A DNA stretch of 19,113 nt. Source: Chitinophagaceae bacterium (lineage in GTDB: Bacteria; Bacteroidota; Bacteroidia; Chitinophagales; Chitinophagaceae). Position numbers and translations under genes: made by a program. The stretch lies in NCBI GenBank assembly GCA_947472635.1, contig CANJDY010000015.1, forward strand, positions 1-19,113, written 5' to 3'. This document shows positions 1-10,200 of the stretch, piece after piece; within the stretch, counting starts at the first letter, position 1, and every line of letters begins with the position of its first letter. The notes under the pieces are model-generated. The model saw only the letters and a program-made list of their open reading frames with translations. It was not told the origin of the DNA and did no database searches.

Positions 1-519
1 AGTAAAGATACTAACCGGCTTATCTGGAAATATAATGGATACCGAAGTTTGAAAGTACCTGCGAACATAGAATTCATTGTCACCTTTTTTCAGCGTAATG
101 GGAAGGTATAGCCAGCCTGCACTATAGGGATCACCTGCATGCAATACCCCATTCACGTATACTGCGCTATTTCCTGTGATGTGGAGCAAAACATTTTTCG
201 AAGCTGGTGAGTTATAGGTAAGATAAAGATATCCGCCGGTGCCAAAACCTTTGGCATCAAATATATTTTCACTATTAGCCTCTACTTCCTGCCATCTGCT
301 GGATTGACCAGTAGCTCCAGTCCAAAATAGTTTACCTGGAGAGGGTTTGTCTAAAGTTTGACTGTATAACTGAAAAGCCAGACTATCTGAGTAAATGGCC
401 TCTCTACCATAATGATGCACACCTGGTAAAAGCAATCCTTTTGTAAAAAAAAAGGTTTGTTGAGTAAAGGCTATTTGACAATACCCCAGCAAAAACATCA
501 ATACCAATCTTTTATACAT
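1..519 (-). CDS. Secreted beta-sandwich protein, 3' end outside window (partial)
   Basis: A reading frame opens with ATG at 519 and stays open for 173 codons to the window edge, so the C-terminus is missing. The first ~20 residues (MYKRLVLMFLLGYCQIAFTQ) are a Sec signal peptide ending at a likely cleavage site after A-F-T-Q. The visible mature part is rich in aromatic and small residues. Around residues 118-152 it has a stretch of the type VYVNGV...GDPY..GW..LP..LKKG.NEF.VR, which looks like a jelly-roll module with an exposed loop. From memory, similar segments occur near the N-terminus of large secreted hydrolases (alpha/beta-hydrolase or glycosidase type), but the catalytic part would lie outside, so no function is assigned. 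It begins after the SusCD terminator and has its own 5' region, so it is probably a separate transcription unit. No purine-rich Shine-Dalgarno is visible; the leader reads AAATAAATCCTCC. Confidence 0.7.
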   Translation of the reverse strand, partial: MYKRLVLMFLLGYCQIAFTQQTFFFTKGLLLPGVHHYGREAIYSDSLAFQLYSQTLDKPSPGKLFWTGATGQSSRWQEVEANSENIFDAKGFGTGGYLYLTYNSPASKNVLLHITGNSAVYVNGVLHAGDPYSAGWLYLPITLKKGDNEFYVRRYFQTSVSIIFPDKPVSIFT

Positions 520-685
520 GGAGGATTTATTTAGTAAGGTTAGTACAAGTGTATTCAATGTGTTGAAAGAACAATCCAAAAAATAACCGCTGCAAATTTC
601 ACTGTCGCGGTAAGCAGATATAAATTACAACAAAAGATTCATACTGCATATATAAAATGATAACTACAAAATGTTACTATAAAAA

Positions 686-717
686 TACGGCCCGCATTGA
701 AAACAATGCAGGCCGTA
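686..717 (-). terminator. Rho-independent terminator of the SusC/SusD unit
   Basis: On the minus strand a 14-bp stem (TACGGCCTGCATTG pairing with CAATGCGGGCCGTA, with one G-U wobble) closes a TTTT loop and is followed directly by TTTTTATAG. It lies 28 nt downstream of the SusD stop codon. The U-tract is present only in the minus orientation, which matches the direction of all genes here. It should end the SusD transcript before the gene that starts at 519. Confidence 0.9.
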
Positions 718-745
718 TCAAAATCAACAATTCATTGAAAGGGAT

Positions 746-2332
746 TTAGTTGAGATCCCAAAAAATCTTAGTAGTAAGTTTGTCCTTAGCAGTTACTGCA
801 TTGTAATTGACAGTATTGTAAGTTTTCTCACTAGCAGCATAAAACCACCTTACCGGAGGTAATGTCTGAGCGTTGGCAGCATCAGACCAGAAAGTTAAAG
901 TAGGCGCATCAAATCTTCTGATTTCTGCCCAATTTTCTTCTGGTTGAACTACGTTAAAATGAATCCATTTTTGCGTGGCAATTAACTTCAATTTATCTGC
1001 TTGAGTCAATGCAAGGTCCCAGCTAATAGCCGTCTTGGCTGAATAAGCAGCAATTTCAGCATCAGTGGTAGCAGTAAGTGCACCGGATGCATTATCATTA
1101 CTCAAAGTTCTTACTAGGTAGTAAAATTTAATTGAATTGGAAATACCTGCATTATAGGCAGTTTTAGCAGAGGCTGCATTTCCAGCTTTTAAATAGGATT
1201 CGCAAGCTAAAAAATTAACTTCAGCAGCATTAATCAAAACGCCAGGGAAATACTGATTACGAGTTAAAGTAGACCAGTTGTACAAAGCCAACGTACCTCC
1301 ACTAACTAATAGATCCTGAGCAGTTGAGGTAAGCGATGGATTCAAACCAACATATGCACCTGCAACTGCACTAGCACCTGGTTGGAAAATTGCCCTTAAC
1401 CTTGGATCAGCATTGGTATTCATATGATCGATTATGGCCTTACCAGCAACGTTTCCGCTCCAGTCTTCCAAGCCACTCCTAAAACCACTTGAGTTAATAT
1501 TAGAGTTCAAGTTGGTAACATCGATTTGAATATTGCTGGTGTTGTCAGCAACAACCGGATAAGTAGCAGCGCTACCTAAAATATCAGCAGTTTCCGAAGT
1601 GTACCTAGATTGGAAAGTAGTAACACCCGATACCCTAGTCAACATACGTAAACGAAGAGAATTACAATACTTTTTCCAAGCAGTAATATCTCCATTATTT
1701 ACGATATCCTGATTTTTGAAACCGATAGCAATTCCAGCACTAACAGTAATCGAATTCAATTCTACAGCAAATGCTTTTAAATCGTCGAGCATTTTTGTAT
1801 AAACGGTTTCGGGAGTATCATATTTAGGTAAAGATTTGGTATAATCTCCACTATTGGCACTCAACATACCTGCTTCTGAAAAAGGAATATCACCATGTAA
1901 ATCAACCACTTTTTGGGTGGCATCATATAAATATATGGCCGCAGTAATCATATAAATGCGCTTTTCTTTTTGATCAGCAGCACTTAACTTGGAATACACT
2001 TTTTGCAATTCCCTGTATTGGGCAAGCAAACTATAGTAATTACCCCAGCGATCGGTGATACCGGCAGCACCTGGTACATATTGTGCGGTAGAGTTAACCC
2101 AACCAACAGCTTGTGTATAGCGGTTGATGGTAGTTCTAAGCACTACAAAATAATTCCAGTAGGAAGGTAGAACATACTCACGATTGGTAACCATAAAACC
2201 CGCAAACTGTTTTTCTACCGTAGTTTCAGAAATTTTAGATGGATCTGCATAGCTGTCTGCAAAGTCAGCCTTTTTGCAAGCGACAAACCCAAGGGTAAGC
2301 GCTACGGCCATCATCAACAATGTTTTTTTCAT
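746..2332 (-). CDS. SusD/RagB-family outer-membrane nutrient-binding lipoprotein
   Basis: This 528-residue protein is the surface lid lipoprotein that partners the SusC-like channel encoded just upstream. It should bind an oligomeric nutrient, usually a glycan fragment, and pass it to SusC. The N-terminus MKKTLLMMAVALTLGFVAC ends in a lipobox with lipidated Cys19, followed by KKADFADSY. The early segment YADPSKISETTVEKQF and the central segment containing GDITAWKKYCNSLRLRMLTR resemble the SusD-like_2 (PF12771-type) branch rather than classical SusD; this subfamily call is from memory. Its length is typical. It follows SusC after 35 nt, so the two are surely cotranscribed, and a strong terminator follows at 686-717. 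The sequence does not reveal the substrate. Confidence 0.93.
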   Translation of the reverse strand: MKKTLLMMAVALTLGFVACKKADFADSYADPSKISETTVEKQFAGFMVTNREYVLPSYWNYFVVLRTTINRYTQAVGWVNSTAQYVPGAAGITDRWGNYYSLLAQYRELQKVYSKLSAADQKEKRIYMITAAIYLYDATQKVVDLHGDIPFSEAGMLSANSGDYTKSLPKYDTPETVYTKMLDDLKAFAVELNSITVSAGIAIGFKNQDIVNNGDITAWKKYCNSLRLRMLTRVSGVTTFQSRYTSETADILGSAATYPVVADNTSNIQIDVTNLNSNINSSGFRSGLEDWSGNVAGKAIIDHMNTNADPRLRAIFQPGASAVAGAYVGLNPSLTSTAQDLLVSGGTLALYNWSTLTRNQYFPGVLINAAEVNFLACESYLKAGNAASAKTAYNAGISNSIKFYYLVRTLSNDNASGALTATTDAEIAAYSAKTAISWDLALTQADKLKLIATQKWIHFNVVQPEENWAEIRRFDAPTLTFWSDAANAQTLPPVRWFYAASEKTYNTVNYNAVTAKDKLTTKIFWDLN

Positions 2333-2367
2333 ATAAATAATTTTTAGTTGTTATTTTTAAAATGAAC

Positions 2368-5300
2368 TTAGAAACTTGCCCTTAGCATTACACCATAGGA
2401 TCTGGTAGATGGGTTAGTACCAACGTTGGTAAGTGTTTGAGCCCATCTTGAACCTGCTGTTGTTTGTTCAGCATCTAAATCTTTTAAAGTTCTGTACAGA
2501 TAGAATAAGTTACGGCCGAATACAGAAAACTGAAGTTTTTTAGCACCAATTTTACTAGCAAATTTTGCAGGTAAACTATACCCTACAGAAAGTTCTCTAA
2601 ACTTTACGTAACTATTCTTTTTGATATACAGTTCATAGCGTGTATTAGGACTGTACTGAGGTCCACCCCAATTGTATACATCCCAATAATAGGCAGCTTG
2701 TGAAACTAAGTAATCACTTTTGGTACCATCGGTTTTAACACCTGGAAGCAACATGCCATCGTTGCGCACGATTTGACCTGCTGGTCCAGTTGCTGAACTA
2801 GTCAGGATTTTTTTACCAGTTGCATCTTCATAATAACTTAAACCACCATGTGCTTTATCCATACCTGTCAAACTCTCTTCTAACAATCCACGGCTTATCA
2901 TCCAGTTGATAGCAGTTGGCATAACATAACCACCCAACCTGAAATCAATCATCACATCCAATGTGAATTTTTTGTAATTCAATGAGTTGAAAATACCACC
3001 CACTACTTTAGGCATTGCATTACCAATTTTTACCATTTTATCTGGATCAACATGGTACTCACCATTTGGATCTACAATTAAACCGCCATTAGATGCTGTT
3101 GCAACAGGATGTGCATAAAAATCACCCATTGGCTGACCAACTACTGATTTTAACTGTGCAGCATTACCATCATAATCTGCGTGTAATAATTCGGTTGAAT
3201 TATTAGCTAGCTTTTCAACTACGTTTTTATTATTTGCGAAATTGATACCAGCTTCCCAAACAAAATTCTTTGTTTTAATTGGTGTACCAGTAATCGAAAT
3301 TTCAATTCCCTTATTTCTTAAAGTACCCACATTAGATAAAACAGAAGTTGCACCTGAAGTTCCAGGAATTGTTAACGGCAAAATCTGATCTACAATCTGG
3401 GCATTGTAATAAGAAACATCTAAACTTAAGCGATTTTTTAAAAACTTAGTTTCCAAACCAAATTCAATTTCATGTTTAACCTCCGGTTTGATAACATCGT
3501 TACCAAAATTAGATGGAAGATTAGTATAAAGAACTGGTTGACCACCTGTTTGCTGAACACCCAAAGTACTTTGGTTGTATGCAATGTTGGCACTGTACAT
3601 ATCTGGATAATTACCCACGATACCCCATGATGCACGCAATTTACCATAACTGATAAATGAAGGCAAATCAAGTGCCTGTGTGAATATGAAACTAGAATTT
3701 ACAGAAGGATAAACAAAACTATTGTTGTTTGGATTCATTGTTGAAGTCCTATCTCTACGAAGAGTTCCTTCTACAAAAAGGTAATCTTTATAATTTGCGT
3801 TAACCGTTCCAAGATAGGCATCCTTTACAATGGAATATCTTGAAGACCCACTCCATGGTGTATTGATGGAAGCGGCCATATCAAATAAATTTTCTGTACT
3901 TAAACCACCATCGGTACCCCTTGACATGGTATTTCCGATTTCTTTATTGGCGGTATAACCACCCATAGCATTCAGTTCAAGATCGTCGTTGATTTTTTTG
4001 GTATAAGTCAACAAAAGATCTCCATAAAGAATGCTGTTAGAGTAACTGCTCATTCCAAAACCTCCAGAGTTTCCGAAAGCCAAAGGAATTTCAGTGCTAT
4101 ATTTAGATTCCGTTCTTTGAGAAGTGAAATCCGTAGCAATTCTTGCACGAAGTTTGAGGCCTTTACTGATTTGGTAATTATTAGTCATACTAGCAATTAC
4201 ACGGTTACTGTACTCATCTTCATTGTTTTCTTTTACTCTCCACATGTAATCCATGATATCACCCTTAAATCCGGAATATTTTATATTCTCTAATGGAGTT
4301 AAACTTTGATCACCATCAGTTCTGTAGCGATATCCTTTACTTGTTTTGTATTTATCAACATACCAGGCACCATTGTCAAATGTTCCGATCATACCGGTAA
4401 AATTGTTCATTAAACGGTCAATAGAATAAGGACGATTGTGCGTGTGTTGATTGATATAATTCACCAACAAATCTGTAGAAAACTTAGCACCCAATTTGAA
4501 AGAACTAGTAAGGTTGGCAATGTTCTTAGTATTCTCTGAACCTAAACTCAAACCTTGGTTTCCCTGGTGGGTTAAAGAAAGACGAACATTTGAATTTTCA
4601 GTAGCCTGCGACATTGCAACGCTTACACTTGAATTGCTAGCTGCTTGGAATAAGGCAGCGTAATTATCAGTTTGAGCTGAATAAGGACGCATTTTGCCAT
4701 CCCAGGAAAGCACTGGCTTACCATCGAAAATAGCACCAAAATTGATTGACCTATTGGGCAAACTTCTAGTTTCTTTTGTACCGTCATTATTCAAATCCAA
4801 ATACACGAATCCCGCTTCATCCTGACCCATATCAGCGACATTTTTTGGAGCTCCCATACCTCTTACGTGTTGGTATCTTGGTAAATAAGCAATATGATCG
4901 GTACTGTAATTAGCTGTTGCATCAATATTAAATCCTTTCTTACCTTTTCCTGTTTTAGAGGTAATTAATACTACTCCATTTACAGCTTCAGAACCATACA
5001 ACGCTGCGGCAGAAGCCCCTTTTAAGATAGAGATGGTTTCAATATCTTCGGGATTGATATCCAATAAACCATTTCCCCTGATACGTTGGTCACCCCAATA
5101 GTTGTTGTTACTTACCTCACCATCACGAATTGGCACACCATCCATTACAATCAATGGCTGACTTTTACCAGTAATGGAATTGATACCACGAATAGTGATA
5201 TTTACAGCACTAGTAGCTCCACCTGGACTAGCAGCGATGCGAACACCGGGTGCTTTACCATATAGGGCAGCAGCAAAGTTAGGAGAACCTGCTTGCGTAA

Positions 5301-5694
5301 GTTCTTCTGCTTTAATAGTGCTCACAGCATATCCAAGCGCCTTTTGTTGCTTAGTAATACCAAGCGAGGTTACCACCACTTCATTCATGGCAGCTGTTCC
5401 AGCCTGTAACACAATGGCCATTTTTTCTGTAGCTGCTACCTCTTGAGTAGTAAAGCCTACATAAGAAATTACCAATGTAGATTTGGGATTTACTTTAATA
5501 GTAAATTTTCCCGTTTGATCGGTTACTACCTTGTTGGCAGTTCCTTTTTCAGCAACGGTGGCACCTACCAAAGCAACATTGCTGTTGTCTTTTAAGACCC
5601 CCGAAACTGTTTTCTTCACCTGAGCAAGCAACATAACATTGCAAACTAACAGGCTCGCAAGAACCAATAGTAATCGTTTTTTTGTTTTTTTCAT
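2368..5694 (-). CDS. SusC/RagA-family TonB-dependent outer-membrane transporter
   Basis: This is the outer-membrane barrel that imports the ligand captured by the adjacent SusD, using TonB and proton-motive force. I place the start at ATG 5694, giving 1108 residues, because MKKTKKRLLLVLASLLVCNV begins a clean signal peptide cleaved near LLAQ. A start at 5763 would add 23 residues that do not look like a signal peptide. Residues ~28-98 form the carboxypeptidase-D regulatory-like Ig domain (VSGVLKD...DQTGKFTI...ISYVGF). The segment MNEVVVTSLGI (~103-113) leads into the plug (~110-250), with the typical IRGIN, LIVMDGVPI and LDINPEDIETISILKGASAA signatures. The rest is a beta-barrel ending in an aromatic residue (LRASF), as is usual for outer-membrane insertion. 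It lies 81 nt downstream of the ROK regulator and 35 nt upstream of SusD. Its substrate is not readable from sequence. Confidence 0.96.
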   Translation of the reverse strand: MKKTKKRLLLVLASLLVCNVMLLAQVKKTVSGVLKDNSNVALVGATVAEKGTANKVVTDQTGKFTIKVNPKSTLVISYVGFTTQEVAATEKMAIVLQAGTAAMNEVVVTSLGITKQQKALGYAVSTIKAEELTQAGSPNFAAALYGKAPGVRIAASPGGATSAVNITIRGINSITGKSQPLIVMDGVPIRDGEVSNNNYWGDQRIRGNGLLDINPEDIETISILKGASAAALYGSEAVNGVVLITSKTGKGKKGFNIDATANYSTDHIAYLPRYQHVRGMGAPKNVADMGQDEAGFVYLDLNNDGTKETRSLPNRSINFGAIFDGKPVLSWDGKMRPYSAQTDNYAALFQAASNSSVSVAMSQATENSNVRLSLTHQGNQGLSLGSENTKNIANLTSSFKLGAKFSTDLLVNYINQHTHNRPYSIDRLMNNFTGMIGTFDNGAWYVDKYKTSKGYRYRTDGDQSLTPLENIKYSGFKGDIMDYMWRVKENNEDEYSNRVIASMTNNYQISKGLKLRARIATDFTSQRTESKYSTEIPLAFGNSGGFGMSSYSNSILYGDLLLTYTKKINDDLELNAMGGYTANKEIGNTMSRGTDGGLSTENLFDMAASINTPWSGSSRYSIVKDAYLGTVNANYKDYLFVEGTLRRDRTSTMNPNNNSFVYPSVNSSFIFTQALDLPSFISYGKLRASWGIVGNYPDMYSANIAYNQSTLGVQQTGGQPVLYTNLPSNFGNDVIKPEVKHEIEFGLETKFLKNRLSLDVSYYNAQIVDQILPLTIPGTSGATSVLSNVGTLRNKGIEISITGTPIKTKNFVWEAGINFANNKNVVEKLANNSTELLHADYDGNAAQLKSVVGQPMGDFYAHPVATASNGGLIVDPNGEYHVDPDKMVKIGNAMPKVVGGIFNSLNYKKFTLDVMIDFRLGGYVMPTAINWMISRGLLEESLTGMDKAHGGLSYYEDATGKKILTSSATGPAGQIVRNDGMLLPGVKTDGTKSDYLVSQAAYYWDVYNWGGPQYSPNTRYELYIKKNSYVKFRELSVGYSLPAKFASKIGAKKLQFSVFGRNLFYLYRTLKDLDAEQTTAGSRWAQTLTNVGTNPSTRSYGVMLRASF

Positions 5695-5775
5695 TGCAGT
5701 TGTTTTAATTGTTAAAAAGTAAGAAGTAAACTCAAATTGATTATTAAAAAATTTTGATTTCATTAAAATAAATAT

Positions 5776-6975
5776 TTAGGCTGAATGACTATTGGGTGAA
5801 TAACCATCAAAGTTTTCCATCACCAATGCCGCAGCCCCAATTTGCTCTGCACTTATACCAAGTGTAGATAGTACAATTCGGGTATTTTTGAAAAGCCTTT
5901 CAATACAATGTTCATTAAGCGCTTGTTGAATCGGAGCATTCCACACCTTCCCTGCTGTAGATCCCCTACCACTAAGGATAATCAGCTTTGGGTTTAGCAA
6001 ATGAATTAACACCGCTACCCCTTTTCCAATATTATATCCAGCCTGTGAAAAAATTTCTGTTGCAAACTGATCCCCTGATTTTGCAGCCTTAATAATGGCA
6101 TCACAAGCCAATTCTGGATCGTCGAAAGAAAGAGAACCTAATTTTGAAAGCCTTCCATTACTAATTCCTTCTTTTGCTTTCTCAATGATTAATAATAAGG
6201 AGGTTTCTGTTTCAAGGCAACCGATTTTACCGCAGCTACACAGTTTACCATTTAAAAAAAGAGGTATATGACTAAATTCTCCCGCGAACCCTTCTTGACC
6301 GTGATAGAGAGAACCACCAATGATTAACCCTAGACCAACTCCCCAACCAATATTAATGACCATAGCATTTTGTTCCCCTTTTGCAGCACCAAAACGATAC
6401 TCCGCCAAAGCAATTAAACTGGAGTCATTATCAATAAAAACTGGAATACCCAATTTTTCAGCAATCATTTTGGTAATACTTTTATTGTTTGGGAGTTGCA
6501 AAAAAGAATAATTCACCCCTTTTTTAACATCCACAAAACCCGGCATACCTATACCAATACCTACAAATTTATTCTTGGGAATACCCGATCCAAGCACTAC
6601 TTGCTCAATTTTGTTTTGCAAAACTCCTAAGGCATTGGGATTTTCGTATAAAGGCAAAACAATTTTTTCAATCGGAGAAACAAAATTATTTTGCATATCC
6701 ATGATAGCAATTTTTGTAACAAACTGGTCCATAGCCACTGATACAAGAAACATTGCATTAGCCTTAAGGGAGTAAGTAAGTGGCCTTCTACCACCCTTAG
6801 ATTGGGCAAAGCCAGATTCGATTACCAAATTTTCAGCAATCAAATCCTCAATTAGTTGAGATGTAATGGGAAAGCTTTTATTGATCTTTTCGCTCAAGGA
6901 TACGCAAGAAAGATGATCCTCAAAATAGAGCTCCTTTAAAATTTTATTGCGAAAAAGTTTTTTCTTTTCAGTCAT
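5776..6975 (-). CDS. ROK-family transcriptional repressor (NagC/Mlc/XylR type)
   Basis: This is a sugar-responsive DNA-binding regulator, probably a repressor released by a sugar or sugar phosphate. I take ATG 6975 as the start (399 residues). The only upstream option in frame is a TTG at 6993, and a stop lies just before it. Residues ~8-70 form a winged helix-turn-helix whose wing carries GGRRP (61-65). Residues ~75-399 are the ROK kinase-like fold: GIGIGMPGFVDV (139-150), DNDSSLIALAE (182-192, catalytic-type Asp) and INIGWGVGLG (208-217). The zinc motif has His236 plus Cys246, Cys248 and Cys253 (CSCGKIGC). An HTH fused to ROK makes a regulator much likelier than a free sugar kinase, although the kinase residues look intact. 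It sits immediately upstream of SusC/SusD on the same strand, so those genes and perhaps the lipoprotein pair are its natural targets. Confidence 0.9.
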   Translation of the reverse strand: MTEKKKLFRNKILKELYFEDHLSCVSLSEKINKSFPITSQLIEDLIAENLVIESGFAQSKGGRRPLTYSLKANAMFLVSVAMDQFVTKIAIMDMQNNFVSPIEKIVLPLYENPNALGVLQNKIEQVVLGSGIPKNKFVGIGIGMPGFVDVKKGVNYSFLQLPNNKSITKMIAEKLGIPVFIDNDSSLIALAEYRFGAAKGEQNAMVINIGWGVGLGLIIGGSLYHGQEGFAGEFSHIPLFLNGKLCSCGKIGCLETETSLLLIIEKAKEGISNGRLSKLGSLSFDDPELACDAIIKAAKSGDQFATEIFSQAGYNIGKGVAVLIHLLNPKLIILSGRGSTAGKVWNAPIQQALNEHCIERLFKNTRIVLSTLGISAEQIGAAALVMENFDGYSPNSHSA

Positions 6976-7205
6976 AAATTGCAAGCAAAACAATCATTGA
7001 TTGGATTCAATATAAAATGAAGATAGGGAAACTTCTTAAATAATTAAATAAGTTTACGATTAATATTTATATTTTATTATTTATAATACAAAAAGATACT
7101 TATTGAATGCTGGTTGGTAAATAAAGCAAAAAAGGGAGATTTCATTCAAATTAATGGATGTTTGAACGGAAATTTTGCTTGGAAACTTGGATTGGAACTA
7201 AAAAA
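6976..7205 (-). other. Intergenic region upstream of the ROK-susCD unit
   Basis: These 230 nt separate the FG-GAP lipoprotein stop from the ROK start and probably carry the promoter of the ROK-SusC-SusD unit. Positions ~7036-7095 are almost pure A/T and contain several short dyads of the AAATA/TATTT kind, as would suit a ROK operator. By eye I found no clean match to the Bacteroidota promoter (TTTG, then TAnnTTTG about 20 nt later); the nearest is TATCTTTTTG, which has two extra T. No convincing terminator hairpin follows the lipoprotein gene, so readthrough into ROK is possible. The + strand reading frame at 7114-7404 mostly overlaps the lipoprotein gene and is not supported. Confidence 0.3.
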
Positions 7206-10200
7206 TCAATTTTTTAACTCAAAGAACGCTAAGTCCTGGTTATTTCGGGCAACCACTAGTAATAGTTTATTACCAGCTAGTTTCAACCATTTAGCATCGC
7301 GAACTTCCCCATTAACGGGCAAATTAAAAGAATTGACTACCACGGGCCTGTCCTTTATAAAATTAAACTTGGTAGGCTGCAATGCGTCATACCTACCCTC
7401 ATAGGGAATCACGCCGTAAAAATTACCCATCCCAATATAGGAATCATCTGTAGGTGTAGGTAAAAAACTGTAGATAGGAGCAAATTGTAACTCTAATGGC
7501 AGTACTATTTTTGTGAAATTTCCCTTGCCATCGTTTAAGAAACAGGTGGAAGCCATATTTGCTGCCTTTAATTCAAGATAGTCTTTAAATAATTTACCAA
7601 ACATATACTGAACAGTTTTTCCAGCGACCTCGCTATATTGTAAATAGGCCTTTTTCAATACGGGTAATGACCTTTCAAGCTCATCCTTTGCCAAAAAGGA
7701 ATATTCTTTGTTATCAATGGAATAGGTAACAATTTGCTCAACGGAACCATTTTTATCAAAATCTTTCACATACATCTTTAAAGGACCTTGTTTACCAGCA
7801 CATAATTTTGAATTAAGTCCAAAATTGCCGGCCAAAATATCATTGAAACCATCTTTATTGACATCTTTCACCAAAATAGTTTGCCACAAGCCAGTTGAAG
7901 CACTGATGGATGAATTTTCAAACTTCCCCTTATGGTTGATAAATATTTTAACAGGCATCCATTCGCCAGTTAGAATCAAATCATCCCAGCCGTCATTATT
8001 GATATCCGCAAAACTCGAACTAGTTACCATCCCCAAATTGGAAAGATCAATCAAATTGGATGATGCCAATGAAAAAATGCCTTTTCCATTATTAACTAAT
8101 ACATAGGAGTTTTGAGGGACTCCATACTTAGTAGCATCAGCAAGCCCTCCTACAAAAATATCTAAGTCACCATCTCTGTCAATATCAGCTACCGAAATAC
8201 AAGATTTATTTTTTAAAATTGATGGAATGCATAGCGTAGAATGGTCAGTAAAATTGCCCCTGCCATCATTAAGGTAAAATTTATCTGCTAATTGCGGAGA
8301 ACCATCATTGAACTGATTGCCCCCACTAACCACATACAAATCTTTGAAACCATCCTTATTGGCATCGAAAAATAAAGCAGCTACTTCTTCGGCAGGTGAA
8401 TTTTGTTGAAACAATAAATGATTTGTTTCAATAAATTTACCCTCTTTATTTTGAAAGAAAAATGCTCCAGACTGTTCTGCAGCTCCACATACATAGAAAT
8501 CATCCAACCCGTCGTTGTTGATATCTGCAACAGCAATTTTAGGCCCCTGAGTTGATAGCTGGTGTGGAATAAGGTATTGCTTATTAAAATCAATAAAAAT
8601 ATTTTCCTTATGTTTCCAGGAAATATTTATTTGATTGGTAACCTCTTCTAATGTGGATTTTTCAAGAGGAAAAAAATAATTGTACTGGAAATTATTGGTA
8701 GCATTTGATTGCTTCAATTGAATATTTCTACTATTTTCAATTCCTTTTATTAATTGAGATTGTTGGTTTGTCCACACAACCAACACGCTGTCAATTTTCG
8801 CGTTATCTCCTAAACCAAAGTGCAGTAAAGGTTCAACGGAAGATTGAAAGCCTCTAGTAGACATCACTTGCTGGTATTGCATCTTTCCATTTGAAAATAA
8901 ATACAACTTGGTGCCAATACCTTTTGTATTATTGGTATTGCCCTTAAAAGTAAAATTGATATAATTTTTCTTGGGTGAGTTATTTCTTAATAATAGCGCT
9001 TTATCATTAATACAATTTACAGCAACATCCACATTGCCATCATTATCAAAATCGGCGTATGCAGCACCTGTAAAATAACCTTTTAGGTTGTTGGTTCCCC
9101 ATACATCACTCACATCAGTAAAACTCAGTTTTCCATCACCCTTAAAAAAGAATGGATGTGAACTACCATCCGGCATAGCATCTATCGCCTGTTGATTAGA
9201 ATGTCCATCATCATGCAAACCATTATCGGCAACTAAATTGGATACAAACTTTATATAATCTAAATCGACGGGACGCTTTACGATGCCGCTAGTAATCAAT
9301 AAATCCTTATTGCCATCATTATCAAAATCAGCAAACAAAGGACTCCAACTCCAATCAGTAGCGGACACACCGCTTAATAAGGATGTTTCAGAAAAAGAAA
9401 CTCCATTTCCATTATTTCGCTGTAATGCATTTTTTGAATATTGATTTTGATAGCCATTGCTTTCCAATTTCATTTTATAAATATCCAAATTTTCATCACT
9501 ACCATATGTTTTCAGAATTTTTTCTTGATCAGGAAGCATATCCACAGTAATCAAATCCAACTGGCCATCGTTGTTATAATCAGCCGCATCATTTCCCATA
9601 CTGAAGCGACTATAATGTTTAAAGTGTTGGGCTCCACTTTCTGAAAAACTACCATTCCCATTATTAACATAATAATAATCATTCTCATGGAAGTCGTTAC
9701 CAATATAAATATCATCCCAGCCATCATTATTAAAATCAGCAATCGCTATCCCCAACCCATAACCTACACTACTTTGGTAGATACCCGCATGTACAGAAAT
9801 ATCTGTAAACTTACCTGTAGTGGATAGGTCATTTCTAAAAAATTTATCGCCCGCCAGACTATCATACAGATTTCTTTTACTCGTATCAACAATAGTGGAA
9901 TGCGGGTGATGCGATTGATTAAGTAAATAGCAATCTAGATCGCCATCATGGTCAAAATCAAAAAAAGCGGCCTGCGTGGAAGTACAGGAAGTATTTAACC
10001 CATAAGTGGCGGATGCCTCAGTAAAAGTAGCATTTCCATTATTGATATACAGTTCATTGTGCCCAACTAATCCATACATATTACTAACCGTAGAAACATA
10101 GATATCCAAGAAGCCATCTGCATTGATATCCACCATCGTAACACCACTACACCAATCAGACAATCCTTTTACTCCAGCTTTTTCAGTAATATCCTCAAAT

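Noticed and set aside
5174..5446. + strand open frame of 90 codons opposite the SusC plug
   Set aside because: It is antisense to a strongly supported coding region, has no recognisable motif and is not placed with any other + strand gene.
5695..5775. TCAATTTG in the ROK-SusC gap as a -7 promoter element
   Set aside because: It differs from TAnnTTTG and has no TTTG at the right distance upstream.
7114..7404. + strand frame of 96 codons beginning in the ROK upstream region
   Set aside because: Most of it overlaps the end of the FG-GAP lipoprotein on the opposite strand, and its composition reflects that gene's antisense.
9551..9742. Frame with Ile/Met-rich repeats inside the FG-GAP gene
   Set aside because: It is an out-of-frame reading of the repeated Asp/Asn-Gly codons; its repetitive look is a shadow of the calcium-loop repeats.
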